Position numbers and translations under genes: made by a program. 64,000 nt of DNA from Mangrovibacterium diazotrophicum. Lineage in GTDB: Bacteria > Bacteroidota > Bacteroidia > Bacteroidales > Prolixibacteraceae. Under the pieces are notes generated by a model that saw nothing but the letters and a program-made list of their open reading frames with translations, was not told the origin of the DNA and did no database searches. Location of the stretch: contig NZ_RAPN01000004.1 of NCBI RefSeq assembly GCF_003610535.1, forward strand, positions 186,001 through 250,000, in the 5' to 3' direction. Of this stretch, positions 24,454 to 33,469 are shown one piece after another; positions within the stretch are counted from its first letter, which is position 1; each line of letters opens with the position of its first letter.

Positions 24454-24466
24454 TTTTTTATTGGTG

Positions 24467-26974
24467 TTATTTTATTTCGATTTGAATGGTTGCATCGGTC
24501 AATCCCGCAGAAGAAGCAGTTAAGCTTAAAGTGCCCGGATTTTCGTTGGCCTGCACAATAGCGAGGCATTTGCCGTAGAAGGCTTTAATTGTAGAGCCTT
24601 TCATAGGTTCGTGGCTGGTTTGATCGCCGTTGTCCACACCGGCAATGAAGCCGTCGCCTTCCAGTTTTAATTGAATTTGATTCATGGCGTTGGGGCACAG
24701 GTTTCCGTCAGCATCCAGCACCTCCACGGTAACAAATGAGAGGTCGTATCCGTCGGCAGCGATTTGATTTCGGTCGGCAGTCAGGCGGATTTGCGTGGGG
24801 TCGCCGGCCGTATGAATTTCTTTTTCGAGGACCACTTTCCCGTCCTTGCGGGAAACAGCTTTGATTGTACCTGGCTCGAATTTGACTCGCCACATCACAT
24901 GCATGGCGCCGTTTTCTTTCTTTTTCACCCCTTGCGAAACACCATTGACGAAGAGTTCCACTTCGTCGGCGTTGTTGTAGTAGGCCCAGAGGTCAATCGT
25001 TTGACCCGGCTCCCAGTTCCAGTGTGGGAACAAGTGCAGAACGTCTTTATCAGTCCATTCGCTTTGGTACAGGTAATAAATGTCTTTCGGGAAACCTGCC
25101 AGGTCGATAATGCCGAAATAAGAGCTGCGTGCCGGCCACCAGTAGGGCGTTGGTTCGCCCAGATAGTCGAAGCCGGTCCACACGTATAGTCCGCTAATGA
25201 AGTCGTTGTCGCGCACCATGCGCCACACATCTTCATGTGTGCTTCCCCAAGGGGCGTGGCAGTTGTCGTAAGACGAACATTTATAGGATGGATCGCTGAA
25301 CGGAACATCCCAGCGCACTGGCCATTTGTAAATGCTGTCGCTCGGCATGCGGTAGTAGCCGCGGGTCATCAGTGCCGACGTACTTTCGGTGACAATGAAC
25401 GGTTTGCCCGGAAAGTTCTTGGGAACGTCCAAAAACCAGCTCTCGTGATAGTTGTAGCCAATCAGATCGAGCGCGTTGGATTTATAAATATGGTTGTTCG
25501 GATTGGGTTCGTTGTTGCCGGTTGTTACAGGGCGTGTTGGGTCCAACGTATGAACGATGTCTGCCAGTTTTTTTGTCAGCATCGAATTGACGCTCATCTC
25601 ATCGCCACTGGCGAGGCTCGATGGATCGCGCTGAAAATTCAGCAGCAGGTTTGCTTCCTGGGCGTTCAGCGTATCGGCACCGGCGTCGGTCCATTGTTCC
25701 AAGACTTCGTTGCCAATGCTCCACATCATCACCGAAGCGTGGTTCCGATCGCGAAGGATGTGATCAGTCAAGTCTTTTTCGTACCAATCCGGAAAATACT
25801 GCGAGTAATCGTAAGTCGTTTTGCGCTTGCGCCACATGTCGAAGGTTTCGTCCTGCACAATGAAGCCCATTTTGTCGCAGAGCTGGAGCAGTTCCGGAGC
25901 CGGCGGATTGTGCGATGTGCGGATGGAATTGCAGCCCATCGCCTTCAGTATCTCCAGTTGACGCTCCAGTGCGCGGGTATTGATGGCTGCTCCCAGGCAA
26001 CCCAAGTCGTGGTGGTTGCAAACGCCTAAGATTTTCAGATGCTCGTCATTCAGGAAGAAACCTTTTTCGGCATCGAAGCGGAATGAACGGATGCCAACGG
26101 TTGTTTTGTAGTTGTCAACCAATCGTCCGTCTACATAAACTTCGCTGACAGCCGTGTATAAATGAGGTGTTGTGGTTGACCAAAGCTGCGGAGTTGTCAC
26201 CTCCAGCTTTTGGCTCAACGTTGTGTCTATGCCGGACTCGAGTAGGAAGGGTACCGTCGATTCAGCAACGGAATTTCCGTCCGCATCAACCAAGCGGGTT
26301 TTGAGTTCGGCGTTCTTCTGTTCCGGATAGTTATTTTCGATTGTCGTTTCAACATTTACTGTGGCTTTTTCTTTACTCACATGGGGTGTTGTGATGTAAG
26401 TTCCCCAATGTGCCACGTGCAAGGGCTTGGTTTTAACCAACCAAACATTGCGGTAAATGCCGGAACCCGAGTACCAGCGCGAGTTGGGCTGTTGCGAGTT
26501 GTCGACCCGGACAGCGATGGTGTTTTCTGTGCCAAATTTAATCCAGGGGGTTAGCTCGTAACGGAACGAGATGTATCCGAAAGGCCGCTTGCCTAATAAA
26601 TGGCCGTTGATGTAAACCTCGCTATTCATATAAACCCCGTCAAAATCGATGAAGATTTGCTTGTTGGCATCGGCTTGATCGAGATAAATTGATTTGCGAT
26701 ACCAACCGGTTCCGCCAGGTAAAGCGCCGCCTCCCGGTGATGCCGGATTGTCTTCGCTGAATTCGCCCTCGATGCTCCAATCGTGCGGAACATTTAAAGT
26801 TCGCCAGTCAGCATCATCAAAATCCGGATTTTTAAAATCGGGTTGATCATCTAAAATGAATTTCCAATTGCGGGTAATCTTTTCCGTTTCGCGCACTGGC
26901 TGAACCTGCTTGCAGCAGGATTGAATGGCCAGAACGGATACCAAAAGCATCAGTAGCGGAGTAAGTCTCTTCAT
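24467..26974 (-). CDS. Glycoside hydrolase family 2, probable beta-galactosidase lipoprotein
   Basis: An 835-residue lipoprotein (signal ending LAIQSC, cysteine about residue 20). Domains in order: sugar-binding jelly roll (DDADWRTLNVPHDWSIEGEF), immunoglobulin-like domain, TIM barrel with acid/base Glu423 in WSIGNEV and nucleophile Glu530 in IVTEST, a DUF4982-like domain, and a C-terminal invasin-like beta domain. This is the usual layout of Bacteroidota GH2 beta-galactosidases. It is the first gene of the GH2-GH3-GH31 operon. Removal of galactosyl caps from xyloglucan side chains would expose xylose for GH31 (inference); beta-glucuronidase or alpha-L-arabinopyranosidase activity cannot be excluded. 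Confidence 0.9.
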   Translation of the reverse strand: MKRLTPLLMLLVSVLAIQSCCKQVQPVRETEKITRNWKFILDDQPDFKNPDFDDADWRTLNVPHDWSIEGEFSEDNPASPGGGALPGGTGWYRKSIYLDQADANKQIFIDFDGVYMNSEVYINGHLLGKRPFGYISFRYELTPWIKFGTENTIAVRVDNSQQPNSRWYSGSGIYRNVWLVKTKPLHVAHWGTYITTPHVSKEKATVNVETTIENNYPEQKNAELKTRLVDADGNSVAESTVPFLLESGIDTTLSQKLEVTTPQLWSTTTPHLYTAVSEVYVDGRLVDNYKTTVGIRSFRFDAEKGFFLNDEHLKILGVCNHHDLGCLGAAINTRALERQLEILKAMGCNSIRTSHNPPAPELLQLCDKMGFIVQDETFDMWRKRKTTYDYSQYFPDWYEKDLTDHILRDRNHASVMMWSIGNEVLEQWTDAGADTLNAQEANLLLNFQRDPSSLASGDEMSVNSMLTKKLADIVHTLDPTRPVTTGNNEPNPNNHIYKSNALDLIGYNYHESWFLDVPKNFPGKPFIVTESTSALMTRGYYRMPSDSIYKWPVRWDVPFSDPSYKCSSYDNCHAPWGSTHEDVWRMVRDNDFISGLYVWTGFDYLGEPTPYWWPARSSYFGIIDLAGFPKDIYYLYQSEWTDKDVLHLFPHWNWEPGQTIDLWAYYNNADEVELFVNGVSQGVKKKENGAMHVMWRVKFEPGTIKAVSRKDGKVVLEKEIHTAGDPTQIRLTADRNQIAADGYDLSFVTVEVLDADGNLCPNAMNQIQLKLEGDGFIAGVDNGDQTSHEPMKGSTIKAFYGKCLAIVQANENPGTLSLTASSAGLTDATIQIEIK

Positions 26975-27414
26975 TGTTTAATCAGGTTTGTCGGCTCGTA
27001 AAAGCAACTGTTAAAAGTACAAAAAGTCGTGTGAGCAACCAACTTGTTGGGAGCTGTTTTACACTCGGTGTTGAAAATAGAAAACTCCCTGATGACCGCA
27101 AGGATAAAGCGTTTCAAACCACAGCCATTTTACAAAAGCTCCCCCAAATAGAAACATTTCAGACATGGCTGGACCGGGAATTCTTCCGTTTCGGCAGACC
27201 GCGAATGGATGAATCATTTCATTTTTTGTCTCAAAAAATCAGATCATGTTGTAATGAATTTGAGATCGGAATGACTGATAGCGTATTCAGTGTGCTGAAG
27301 GTGTAATCTGGATTAATTTTAAGTTAGGGTATTCCAAATCAGATTCCTAAAACGGTTAAAACATTATTATTATCTTCGGCATTAATAAAGGGGGAATTAT
27401 TAATATTTGTAGTT
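26975..27414. other. Intergenic region between divergent GH2 operon and peptidase gene
   Basis: These 440 bases should hold both promoters. For the GH2 operon, TACTTTTA on the minus strand (27012-27019) is a -7 box with one mismatch. A small palindrome CCAACTTGTTGG lies at 27039-27050. For the peptidase, TATCTTCG at 27371-27378 resembles a -7 box. A reading frame of 110 codons on the plus strand has no recognisable protein character. I see no RNA gene. Confidence 0.35.
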
Positions 27415-28692
27415 ATGGAGAATTTTAAAAAACTAGCATTTCTGCTGGTTAGTATTTTCATTTTTAACTCGGTAGCCTGGGCTCAGAATGATTCGGTTCA
27501 GGTTGAAAATGGCTATCATTTTACCGATCTAATCGAATTACCATACACACCTGTAAAAGATCAAAATCGTTCAGGTACTTGCTGGTCTTTTTCAACAATA
27601 GCTTTTTTGGAATCGGAGATGTTGCGGATGGGCAAACCCGCTACCGATTTATCGGAGATGTACATTGTTTGGCATACTTATATGGAAAAGGCCGTGAAGT
27701 ATGTTCGCCTGCATGGAAACATCAACTTTGCGGCGGGTGGTGCTTTTCACGATGTAACGCAGATGATTAAAGAATATGGTATTGTGCCCGAATCGGTTTA
27801 TGACGGATTGAATTACGGCGAAGAGAAACATGTTCACGCTGAACTTGACCGGATGCTGTTGGAGCAGGTGAAATCGGTGGTCGAGAACGGCAATAAAAAG
27901 CTGAGTTCTGCCTGGACGGAAAGCATCAAAGGAACGCTGAACGCATATTTGGGAGAGCTGCCTGATGAATTCAATTATGCTGAACCCGAAAAACAATTGG
28001 CTTTTAAGCAAGCTCCGGAAAATAAAAAGAAAGAGTTTGTAGTAGAAGGAAAAACATATACGCCACAGAGTTTTGCCAAAGATTACGTTGGCTTGAATAT
28101 GGATGATTACGTGGAATTGAGTTCGTTTACACATCATCCGTTTTACGACAAGTTTGTGATCGAAATTCCGGATAACTGGATGTGGGGAGAAGTTTATAAC
28201 CTGCCGCTGGACGAGTTCATGGAAGTGATCGACAACGCAATCAACACCGGCTACACCGTTGCCTGGGGGGCTGATGTGAGCGAAAAAGGTTTCAGCACTT
28301 CACGTCAGGGAGTGGCTGTTGTGCCGGATGTTGACAAAGCCGAAATGTCGGACGCGGAGATTGCCAAATGGGAAAGCCTGTCGGATAAAGAGAAAAGCGC
28401 CGAGCTTTACAAATTGGACAAGCCCGGAAAAGAAAAAGAAATTACGCAGCTGATGCGTCAGGTTGGTTTCGACGACTATGAAACGACTGATGACCACGGT
28501 ATGCTGATCGTTGGAACAGCAAAAGACCAGGACGGTAATTTGTACTACAAGGTGAAAAACTCCTGGGGCGATTACAATAAATATGATGGTCTCTTTTATG
28601 CTTCGAAACCTTATGTGGAGTATAAAACCATCAGCATTATGGTGCACAAAGACGCTATTCCGAAAGCCATTCGCGAAAAGCTCAATTTATAA
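27415..28692 (+). CDS. Exported C1-family peptidase, PepC/bleomycin hydrolase-like
   Basis: A papain-type cysteine peptidase of 425 residues. The PepC-type arrangement is clear: Gln50 and Cys56 in VKDQNRSGTCWSFS, His361 in TDDHGMLIVG and Asn382 in VKNSWGDYNKYDGLF. Unlike classical cytosolic PepC it has a signal peptide (ending SVAWAQ), so it acts in the periplasm or outside. It probably trims peptides as an aminopeptidase. The gene stands alone and is closed by a strong terminator. Confidence 0.9.
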   Translation: MENFKKLAFLLVSIFIFNSVAWAQNDSVQVENGYHFTDLIELPYTPVKDQNRSGTCWSFSTIAFLESEMLRMGKPATDLSEMYIVWHTYMEKAVKYVRLHGNINFAAGGAFHDVTQMIKEYGIVPESVYDGLNYGEEKHVHAELDRMLLEQVKSVVENGNKKLSSAWTESIKGTLNAYLGELPDEFNYAEPEKQLAFKQAPENKKKEFVVEGKTYTPQSFAKDYVGLNMDDYVELSSFTHHPFYDKFVIEIPDNWMWGEVYNLPLDEFMEVIDNAINTGYTVAWGADVSEKGFSTSRQGVAVVPDVDKAEMSDAEIAKWESLSDKEKSAELYKLDKPGKEKEITQLMRQVGFDDYETTDDHGMLIVGTAKDQDGNLYYKVKNSWGDYNKYDGLFYASKPYVEYKTISIMVHKDAIPKAIREKLNL

Positions 28693-28702
28693 GAAATGCA
28701 AG

Positions 28703-28726
28703 CCTCCTTTTTTAGGAGGTTTTTTT
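28703..28726 (+). terminator. Rho-independent terminator after the peptidase gene
   Basis: CCTCCT (28703-28708) pairs with AGGAGG (28714-28719) around a T-rich loop, followed by seven Ts. It starts 10 bases after the stop codon. Confidence 0.85.
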
Positions 28727-28773
28727 ATGACCTCTTTGGTTTGTTTATCAAAAGCTTGATTATTGCCTGAAAG

Positions 28774-29667
28774 ATGAGATCGATCTTCTTGTTGTTTGTT
28801 TTTTCGATGCTGACTGTTGGGACTTTTGCCCAGGAAGAGGATTGGACCTGGTGGAATGAAATTAACGGTTGGGAACCGGGGATGCCCAGTTGGCGAACCT
28901 TTTTGACCATCAGTCCCGGTTACTTGGGGCCGAATGCTTTGCCCGTTCCGGAGGTGAAAAAAGGATTTGTGGAGGGCAAAAAGCAGGTTGAAATTGCGGG
29001 GAATGTTCATTTGCGAAAAGGCGATAATACGCAGGATGTATCCGGACGATTTTATTATCCGTTTGCCGGTAACAAGATTGCCGTTGAGGTTTACGGGGTG
29101 ATGTTTGAACGCTATGCTTTTTCCGAAGAAGTGCGTGATGAACGTGCGGCCCGCGACAAAGATGGTAAAGGAACCACGATCGGCGATTTGTATTTCAGCA
29201 CCCAGCTGCAGTTGTGGAAGGACCGCAAATTTCCGGATGCTTTACTTCGGGTTACCATGAAGACAGCGTCGGGCGGAGCGCTGGATGCAGCGCGCTACAC
29301 GGATAGTCCCGGCTATTTTTTCGATCTGAGTTTTTCCAAGCGTTTTGCGAATTTAAATAATGGTTGGGTGCTTTTGCCATTCGGCTCGCTTGGCTTCTAC
29401 TCGTGGCAGACCAACGATGATATGAACTGGCAAAATGATGCCTGGATGTACAGTGCCGGTTTTGATTTGGCGAAGGGGAAATGGAATTTCTCCAATTCGC
29501 TGGCTGGTTACAACGGTTACAAAAATCAGCGTGATCAACCGATGGTTTATAATTTCGAGCTGAAAAGACAGCTCAAACGGGACGCCCTTCGTTTTCAGCT
29601 GACTTATGGCCTGCGCGACTGGACTTACACCAAGTTTACTTTTGCTTACTGTTGGCAGTGGGATTAG
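28774..29667 (+). CDS. Exported beta-strand-rich protein, probable outer-membrane barrel
   Basis: A 297-residue protein with a signal peptide (MRSIFLLFVFSMLTVGTFAQ). The mature start is very aromatic (EEDWTWWNEINGWEPGMPSW). Repeating amphipathic strands of 8-12 residues run to the end (TYTKFTFAYCWQWD), as in outer-membrane barrels. I do not recognise a specific family. The gene is isolated between two terminator-like gaps, so function cannot be inferred from neighbours. Confidence 0.65.
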   Translation: MRSIFLLFVFSMLTVGTFAQEEDWTWWNEINGWEPGMPSWRTFLTISPGYLGPNALPVPEVKKGFVEGKKQVEIAGNVHLRKGDNTQDVSGRFYYPFAGNKIAVEVYGVMFERYAFSEEVRDERAARDKDGKGTTIGDLYFSTQLQLWKDRKFPDALLRVTMKTASGGALDAARYTDSPGYFFDLSFSKRFANLNNGWVLLPFGSLGFYSWQTNDDMNWQNDAWMYSAGFDLAKGKWNFSNSLAGYNGYKNQRDQPMVYNFELKRQLKRDALRFQLTYGLRDWTYTKFTFAYCWQWD

Positions 29668-29832
29668 CCGTTAACAAAACGGTTAAGTTTGGTTGCAAGC
29701 CGATTAAGTTGATTAATTGACCACTAAATTCTTCCCGGCAAACTTCAATGAAACGTAAAAGCATGTTAGTCAGACTGTAATCTGAGCTTCGTAGCTTTGG
29801 GGGAGTTAAGATATTCCCCAAAATTCAAAATC

Positions 29833-30540
29833 ATGGAAGGCTCAAACAAAACGTTTCACTTTCTCGAAAATAACGGTTTACGCTGGTTTCTTCTCTCCTA
29901 TATCTTTTTTCTGATTGCAGGTTTATTCGTGCTGGCAACTACGAACTACGGTGATGTGGTGTTGTACATCAACCAATTTTCGCGGATGGAGTGGGACAGG
30001 GCGGTTGACTGGATTACCCGGATTGGATTGGGCAGCACAGCGGTGATCGTTGCTTTGGGATTTGCACTTTACAAGTTGCGCTATACCTTGATGATTCTTT
30101 TTAACTTAGCCTTGGTGGGTATCGTCACCGGGATTTGCAAGAACCTGCTTTTCCCCAATGTGGTTCGTCCACTGAAATATTTCGACCCGGAGGTTTTTCA
30201 TCGTATGGTGCGCCTGTTTGATTATAACCTGCTTCATAGTTTTCCTTCGGGGCACTCCATGACTATTTTTGCCATGATGAGTCTGCTGGCCTATTTTGCC
30301 GGTAAAAAATATGCCGGAGTACTTTCCGTCTACGTAGCTGTTATTGTTGGGTTGACCCGCATTTACCTGCTGCAACACTTTTTTGTCGATGTTTTTGTGG
30401 GGTCGCTGTTGGGAATAGCTTGCACCTTTACCACGATTTGGTTGGGCGATTATATTGTGAAGCTTCGTTCCCGCCGAGTGTTCGATCACCCTTTCCTCGT
30501 TTACCAACTGCGTCGCAGTTTTTCTACTTTTTTCTGGTAA
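29833..30540 (+). CDS. PAP2-family membrane phosphatase
   Basis: An integral-membrane lipid phosphatase of 235 residues, probably acting on undecaprenyl pyrophosphate or a phosphatidate-type lipid. The start is ATG 29833; an in-frame codon at 29797 would add 12 residues. The three PAP2 blocks are present: K-x8-RP in KNLLFPNVVRP (spacing two longer than the usual six), PSGHSMTIF, and TRIYLLQHFFVDVFVG with the catalytic His. Five to six membrane helices surround them. Its end overlaps the end of the convergent GT39 gene by 17 bases. The neighbouring glycosyltransferases point to undecaprenyl-linked glycan or lipid A metabolism (inference). Confidence 0.9.
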   Translation: MEGSNKTFHFLENNGLRWFLLSYIFFLIAGLFVLATTNYGDVVLYINQFSRMEWDRAVDWITRIGLGSTAVIVALGFALYKLRYTLMILFNLALVGIVTGICKNLLFPNVVRPLKYFDPEVFHRMVRLFDYNLLHSFPSGHSMTIFAMMSLLAYFAGKKYAGVLSVYVAVIVGLTRIYLLQHFFVDVFVGSLLGIACTFTTIWLGDYIVKLRSRRVFDHPFLVYQLRRSFSTFFW

Positions 30541-32092
30541 TCAGTACCGTTACCGGCGATTCGAAGGTATCCTGCGCCGAAAAGCTAACTTCGGCCGTTT
30601 CCGGAAGGTCAATGGCACTGATTTTCTTTTTTGTCGAGATGATCACCCCGTCCGGATACTCGTCAAAAAATGCAGCCATTTCTTCTGCCTCAATTTCCTT
30701 AATTTCCCTTTTCAGGTTGAAGGAATAGGATGCGTTGAACTTCTGGAAATAACGGACTTCTTTTCCTTCCAATAAATGAATGCTTTTGGCAACCGGGTTT
30801 TGGCTGTCAATTTTAGGGAAAGCCATTCCGAAGAAGACTAGGGCAACCGAAATTCCACCCGCCAGCATCAGGCTTAAAGCTGTTTCGGTTTTCTGTTGGT
30901 AGAGGAAAACGACTGCGGCCAGCATCAGTATTGGGAAAAGCAAAAAGTACCAACCAACATTCTTCACTTCATACAGCGCCGGGTCGGTTTGTAGTGCGAT
31001 TAAAAGAGCCGGAACAAGAATTAGGGAAATCCCTGCTGCCACCCACAAACCAGTACGAAGCGCCTTTTGTTCAAGCAGCTTTTCATTCAAAAACAAAGCG
31101 GTTAAAACAGCCAGGTAGGGCAGTGCCGGAACTGTGTAATTGGGCAAACGGGTTTTCGAGAGCATGAAAAAGCCGATGATCGTTAATCCGACGATGAGGT
31201 TGAAAAGAACAAATTCGTTATGCCTTTTTTTGAAAGCTTTTACAATGGCCTGCGGCATGTACACCGAAAACGGGAATAGTCCTACCAGCACAAACAGAAT
31301 GGTAGCCATGAACGTGCCGCCGTGTCCTTCCATTTCCTCGGTGAAACGTCCGAGGTTGTGTTTCAGGAAAAAGCCTTCAGTCCAGGCGCCGTTAGTTTTT
31401 ATGTGTACCCAAAGAAACCAGGGGAGCGCAATTGCTAAAACCAGCAAAGCTCCTGCAAAAGGATGAAGTTTTCCGATGATCGCCCACTTGAATTGCTTGC
31501 TGAAAATAAGGTAAAGCAAGAAAATCAGTCCCGGCAGGGCAATGGCTACCGGACCTTTGGCCAGTGTTCCAAAACCCAAAGCGGCATAAAGTGTCCAGCC
31601 GTACAGTGCTTTTTCTTCTTTTAAAAAAAGATAGAACGAGAAAATGGCTGCTGTCATAAAAAACACCAGGTAGGGGTCGGGCACTGCCAGGTGAAACTGA
31701 ATACTCAGATGCACCGAGGCTAAAAGTACCATGGCTGTCAGCAGCGCCGTTTTCGATCCGGCATATTTCCGGGCAAAGAGGAAAGTGGTTAGTACGGTGA
31801 GCGCGCCGAACAGAGCTGAGAAAAATCGCGCTGCAAACGGATTTACGCCATAAACGGAGTAACTGAGCATCATGAAAAAGTAATGCAACGGAGGTTTATC
31901 GGTGCGTAGCACCTGGTTGAAGGTGGGCACAATTAAATCGGATCGCTCGAACATTTCGCGAGCGCACTCGGCATTTTTTGCTTCGTCGAGAATGTAAATA
32001 TTCACGCCGCCGCTATTGGCCAGATAGAGTGCCCAGGCAAGAGCAAATACCAGTAGTGGTAAATATTTCCATTTACTTACGTTAATCAACAT
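30524..32092 (-). CDS. GT39/ArnT-like membrane glycosyltransferase
   Basis: A polytopic inner-membrane enzyme of about 522 residues that transfers a sugar from a polyprenyl phosphate donor to an envelope acceptor. The first periplasmic loop carries the GT-C signature LDEAKNAECAREMFERSDL, and TDKPPLHYFFM follows, typical of the ArnT/GT39/GT83 group. About a dozen hydrophobic helices follow, and a soluble C-terminal domain is present. The ATG at 32092 is chosen because the -7 box at 32132-32139 leaves too short a leader for the ATG at 32116. With the divergent GT2 (ArnC-like) and the PAP2 phosphatase it forms a plausible lipid-glycan modification set. Confidence 0.88.
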   Translation of the reverse strand: MLINVSKWKYLPLLVFALAWALYLANSGGVNIYILDEAKNAECAREMFERSDLIVPTFNQVLRTDKPPLHYFFMMLSYSVYGVNPFAARFFSALFGALTVLTTFLFARKYAGSKTALLTAMVLLASVHLSIQFHLAVPDPYLVFFMTAAIFSFYLFLKEEKALYGWTLYAALGFGTLAKGPVAIALPGLIFLLYLIFSKQFKWAIIGKLHPFAGALLVLAIALPWFLWVHIKTNGAWTEGFFLKHNLGRFTEEMEGHGGTFMATILFVLVGLFPFSVYMPQAIVKAFKKRHNEFVLFNLIVGLTIIGFFMLSKTRLPNYTVPALPYLAVLTALFLNEKLLEQKALRTGLWVAAGISLILVPALLIALQTDPALYEVKNVGWYFLLFPILMLAAVVFLYQQKTETALSLMLAGGISVALVFFGMAFPKIDSQNPVAKSIHLLEGKEVRYFQKFNASYSFNLKREIKEIEAEEMAAFFDEYPDGVIISTKKKISAIDLPETAEVSFSAQDTFESPVTVLITRKK

Positions 32093-32131
32093 CGTTTCTA
32101 ATTTACAGCATTCCATTGTTTAAAACGAGGG

Positions 32132-32139
32132 CAAATGTA
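32132..32139 (-). promoter_or_regulatory. -7 box upstream of the GT39 gene
   Basis: On the minus strand these bases read TACATTTG, a perfect match to TAnnTTTG, 39 bases before the chosen GT39 start. A -33 partner is not obvious. Confidence 0.45.
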
Positions 32140-32400
32140 AAATAATGGCGACGCGTGATTTCCGGATTAATTGAAAACTATTGGAATTGTGGTTGAAAAT
32201 TAATCCGATCGTTCTGGTCTTATGTTCGGCCTGAAGCTTCTCGAAATGAGTGGATTCTGAGAGTGTTTTGGCATCTGGAATATGATATTATGTTAGCCGT
32301 CATTCATTTGGAACTGATATTGGGATCGAAAGTCTGTCGGCTATGCTTCTTTTTTATAAATTCGTACCGCATTTTGGCAAAAAGAAACAATTACAAGAAG

Positions 32401-33339
32401 ATGAAAGAATTAAGTCTGGTTGTTTGCGTCTACAACGAAGAGCAGAATATTAAGCCACTTAGCGAGCAGATTAAAGCTGCCTTGGCAGGTATTAATTACG
32501 AAGTCCTTTTCGTTGACGACGGAAGCACCGACCGCACCCGCGACGAGATTCGTGCAATCGCCGATGAACACTTTTTATTGGTGGAACTGAAACGTAATTA
32601 CGGGCAAAGTTCGGCGCTTCAGGCAGGTATTGATCAGGCTGCCGGTGAATATGTTGCCCTGATTGACGGCGATTTGCAAAACGACCCGGCTGATATCCCG
32701 ATGATGCTGAAAATGCTGAAAGACGGCGAGTGGGACATGGTTGCCGGAGTACGTGCAAATCGGAAGGATGGTGCTTTTTTGCGCAAAATCCCAAGTAAGA
32801 TTGCCAATTACATCATTCGCGAATCCACCGGAACGCAAATGCGTGATTTGGGCTGTACCCTCAAGGTTTTCACCGCCGAGGCTGTAAAAAGCATTCATAT
32901 TTACGGCGAACTTCACCGCTTCATCCCGGTGTTGCTGGCATTCGAAGGTTCAACACGCCTGACCCAGGTCGATGTAAACCACCGTGCCCGCGAGTTTGGC
33001 CGTTCAAAATATAACTTGAGCCGCACCACCCGTGTATTCAGTGATTTGGTGCTGATGCTCTTCCTGCGCAAATATTTGCAGCGCCCGATGCACTTTTTCG
33101 GAAAGTTAGGATTGGTGACTTTCGGAATCGGTGCACTTATCAATTTCTACTTGTTGATTTTGAAGATTTTTGGTCACGATATTTGGGGGAAACCCCTGTT
33201 GGTGCTTGGTCTGATTTTGCTGGTTGCCGGTATTCAGTTCATCACGACCGGTATTATTGCCGAAATGCTGATGCGTACTTACTTTGAATCACAACAAAAG
33301 AAACCCTACCGCATTCGCAAGGTGACAACTGTGGGATAG
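32401..33339 (+). CDS. GT2-family glycosyltransferase, dolichol-phosphate-mannose-synthase/ArnC-like
   Basis: A 312-residue enzyme that most likely loads a sugar from a nucleotide donor onto undecaprenyl phosphate at the cytoplasmic face. The ATG at 32401 begins the conserved MKELSLVVCVYNEEQN; the frame extends upstream to 32263 without family similarity. GT2 motifs: VDDGSTDRT, DGDLQNDPADIP and the RYxQSSALQ-like RNYGQSSALQAG. Two C-terminal membrane helices follow RPMHFFGKLG. It would supply lipid-linked sugar to the divergent GT39 enzyme (inference). A second protein of this type is encoded at 62952. Confidence 0.9.
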   Translation: MKELSLVVCVYNEEQNIKPLSEQIKAALAGINYEVLFVDDGSTDRTRDEIRAIADEHFLLVELKRNYGQSSALQAGIDQAAGEYVALIDGDLQNDPADIPMMLKMLKDGEWDMVAGVRANRKDGAFLRKIPSKIANYIIRESTGTQMRDLGCTLKVFTAEAVKSIHIYGELHRFIPVLLAFEGSTRLTQVDVNHRAREFGRSKYNLSRTTRVFSDLVLMLFLRKYLQRPMHFFGKLGLVTFGIGALINFYLLILKIFGHDIWGKPLLVLGLILLVAGIQFITTGIIAEMLMRTYFESQQKKPYRIRKVTTVG

Positions 33340-33469
33340 TTGTTGAATTGTTGACGCGTTGAATTGTTGAGTCGAGAGTTCGTGGACTCAGAGGTTGGCG
33401 TTTGTGTTCGTAGTTGAAATACAAATGTGCGTGCATCTGCTTATCCGGCATCCGGGTATCTGACATTCT

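Noticed and set aside
25235-26029. Plus-strand frame of 264 codons opposite the GH2 gene
   Set aside because: Antisense shadow; the GH2 catalytic residues Glu423 and Glu530 lie on the other strand in the same region.
26974-27306. 110-codon plus-strand reading frame before the PepC-like gene
   Set aside because: No protein-like composition, no family resemblance, starts on the other strand's start codon and lies in the promoter gap.
33340-33469. Repeated TTGAATTGTTGA after the GT2 gene
   Set aside because: Two short low-complexity copies in a 130-base gap, with no hairpin or gene associated.
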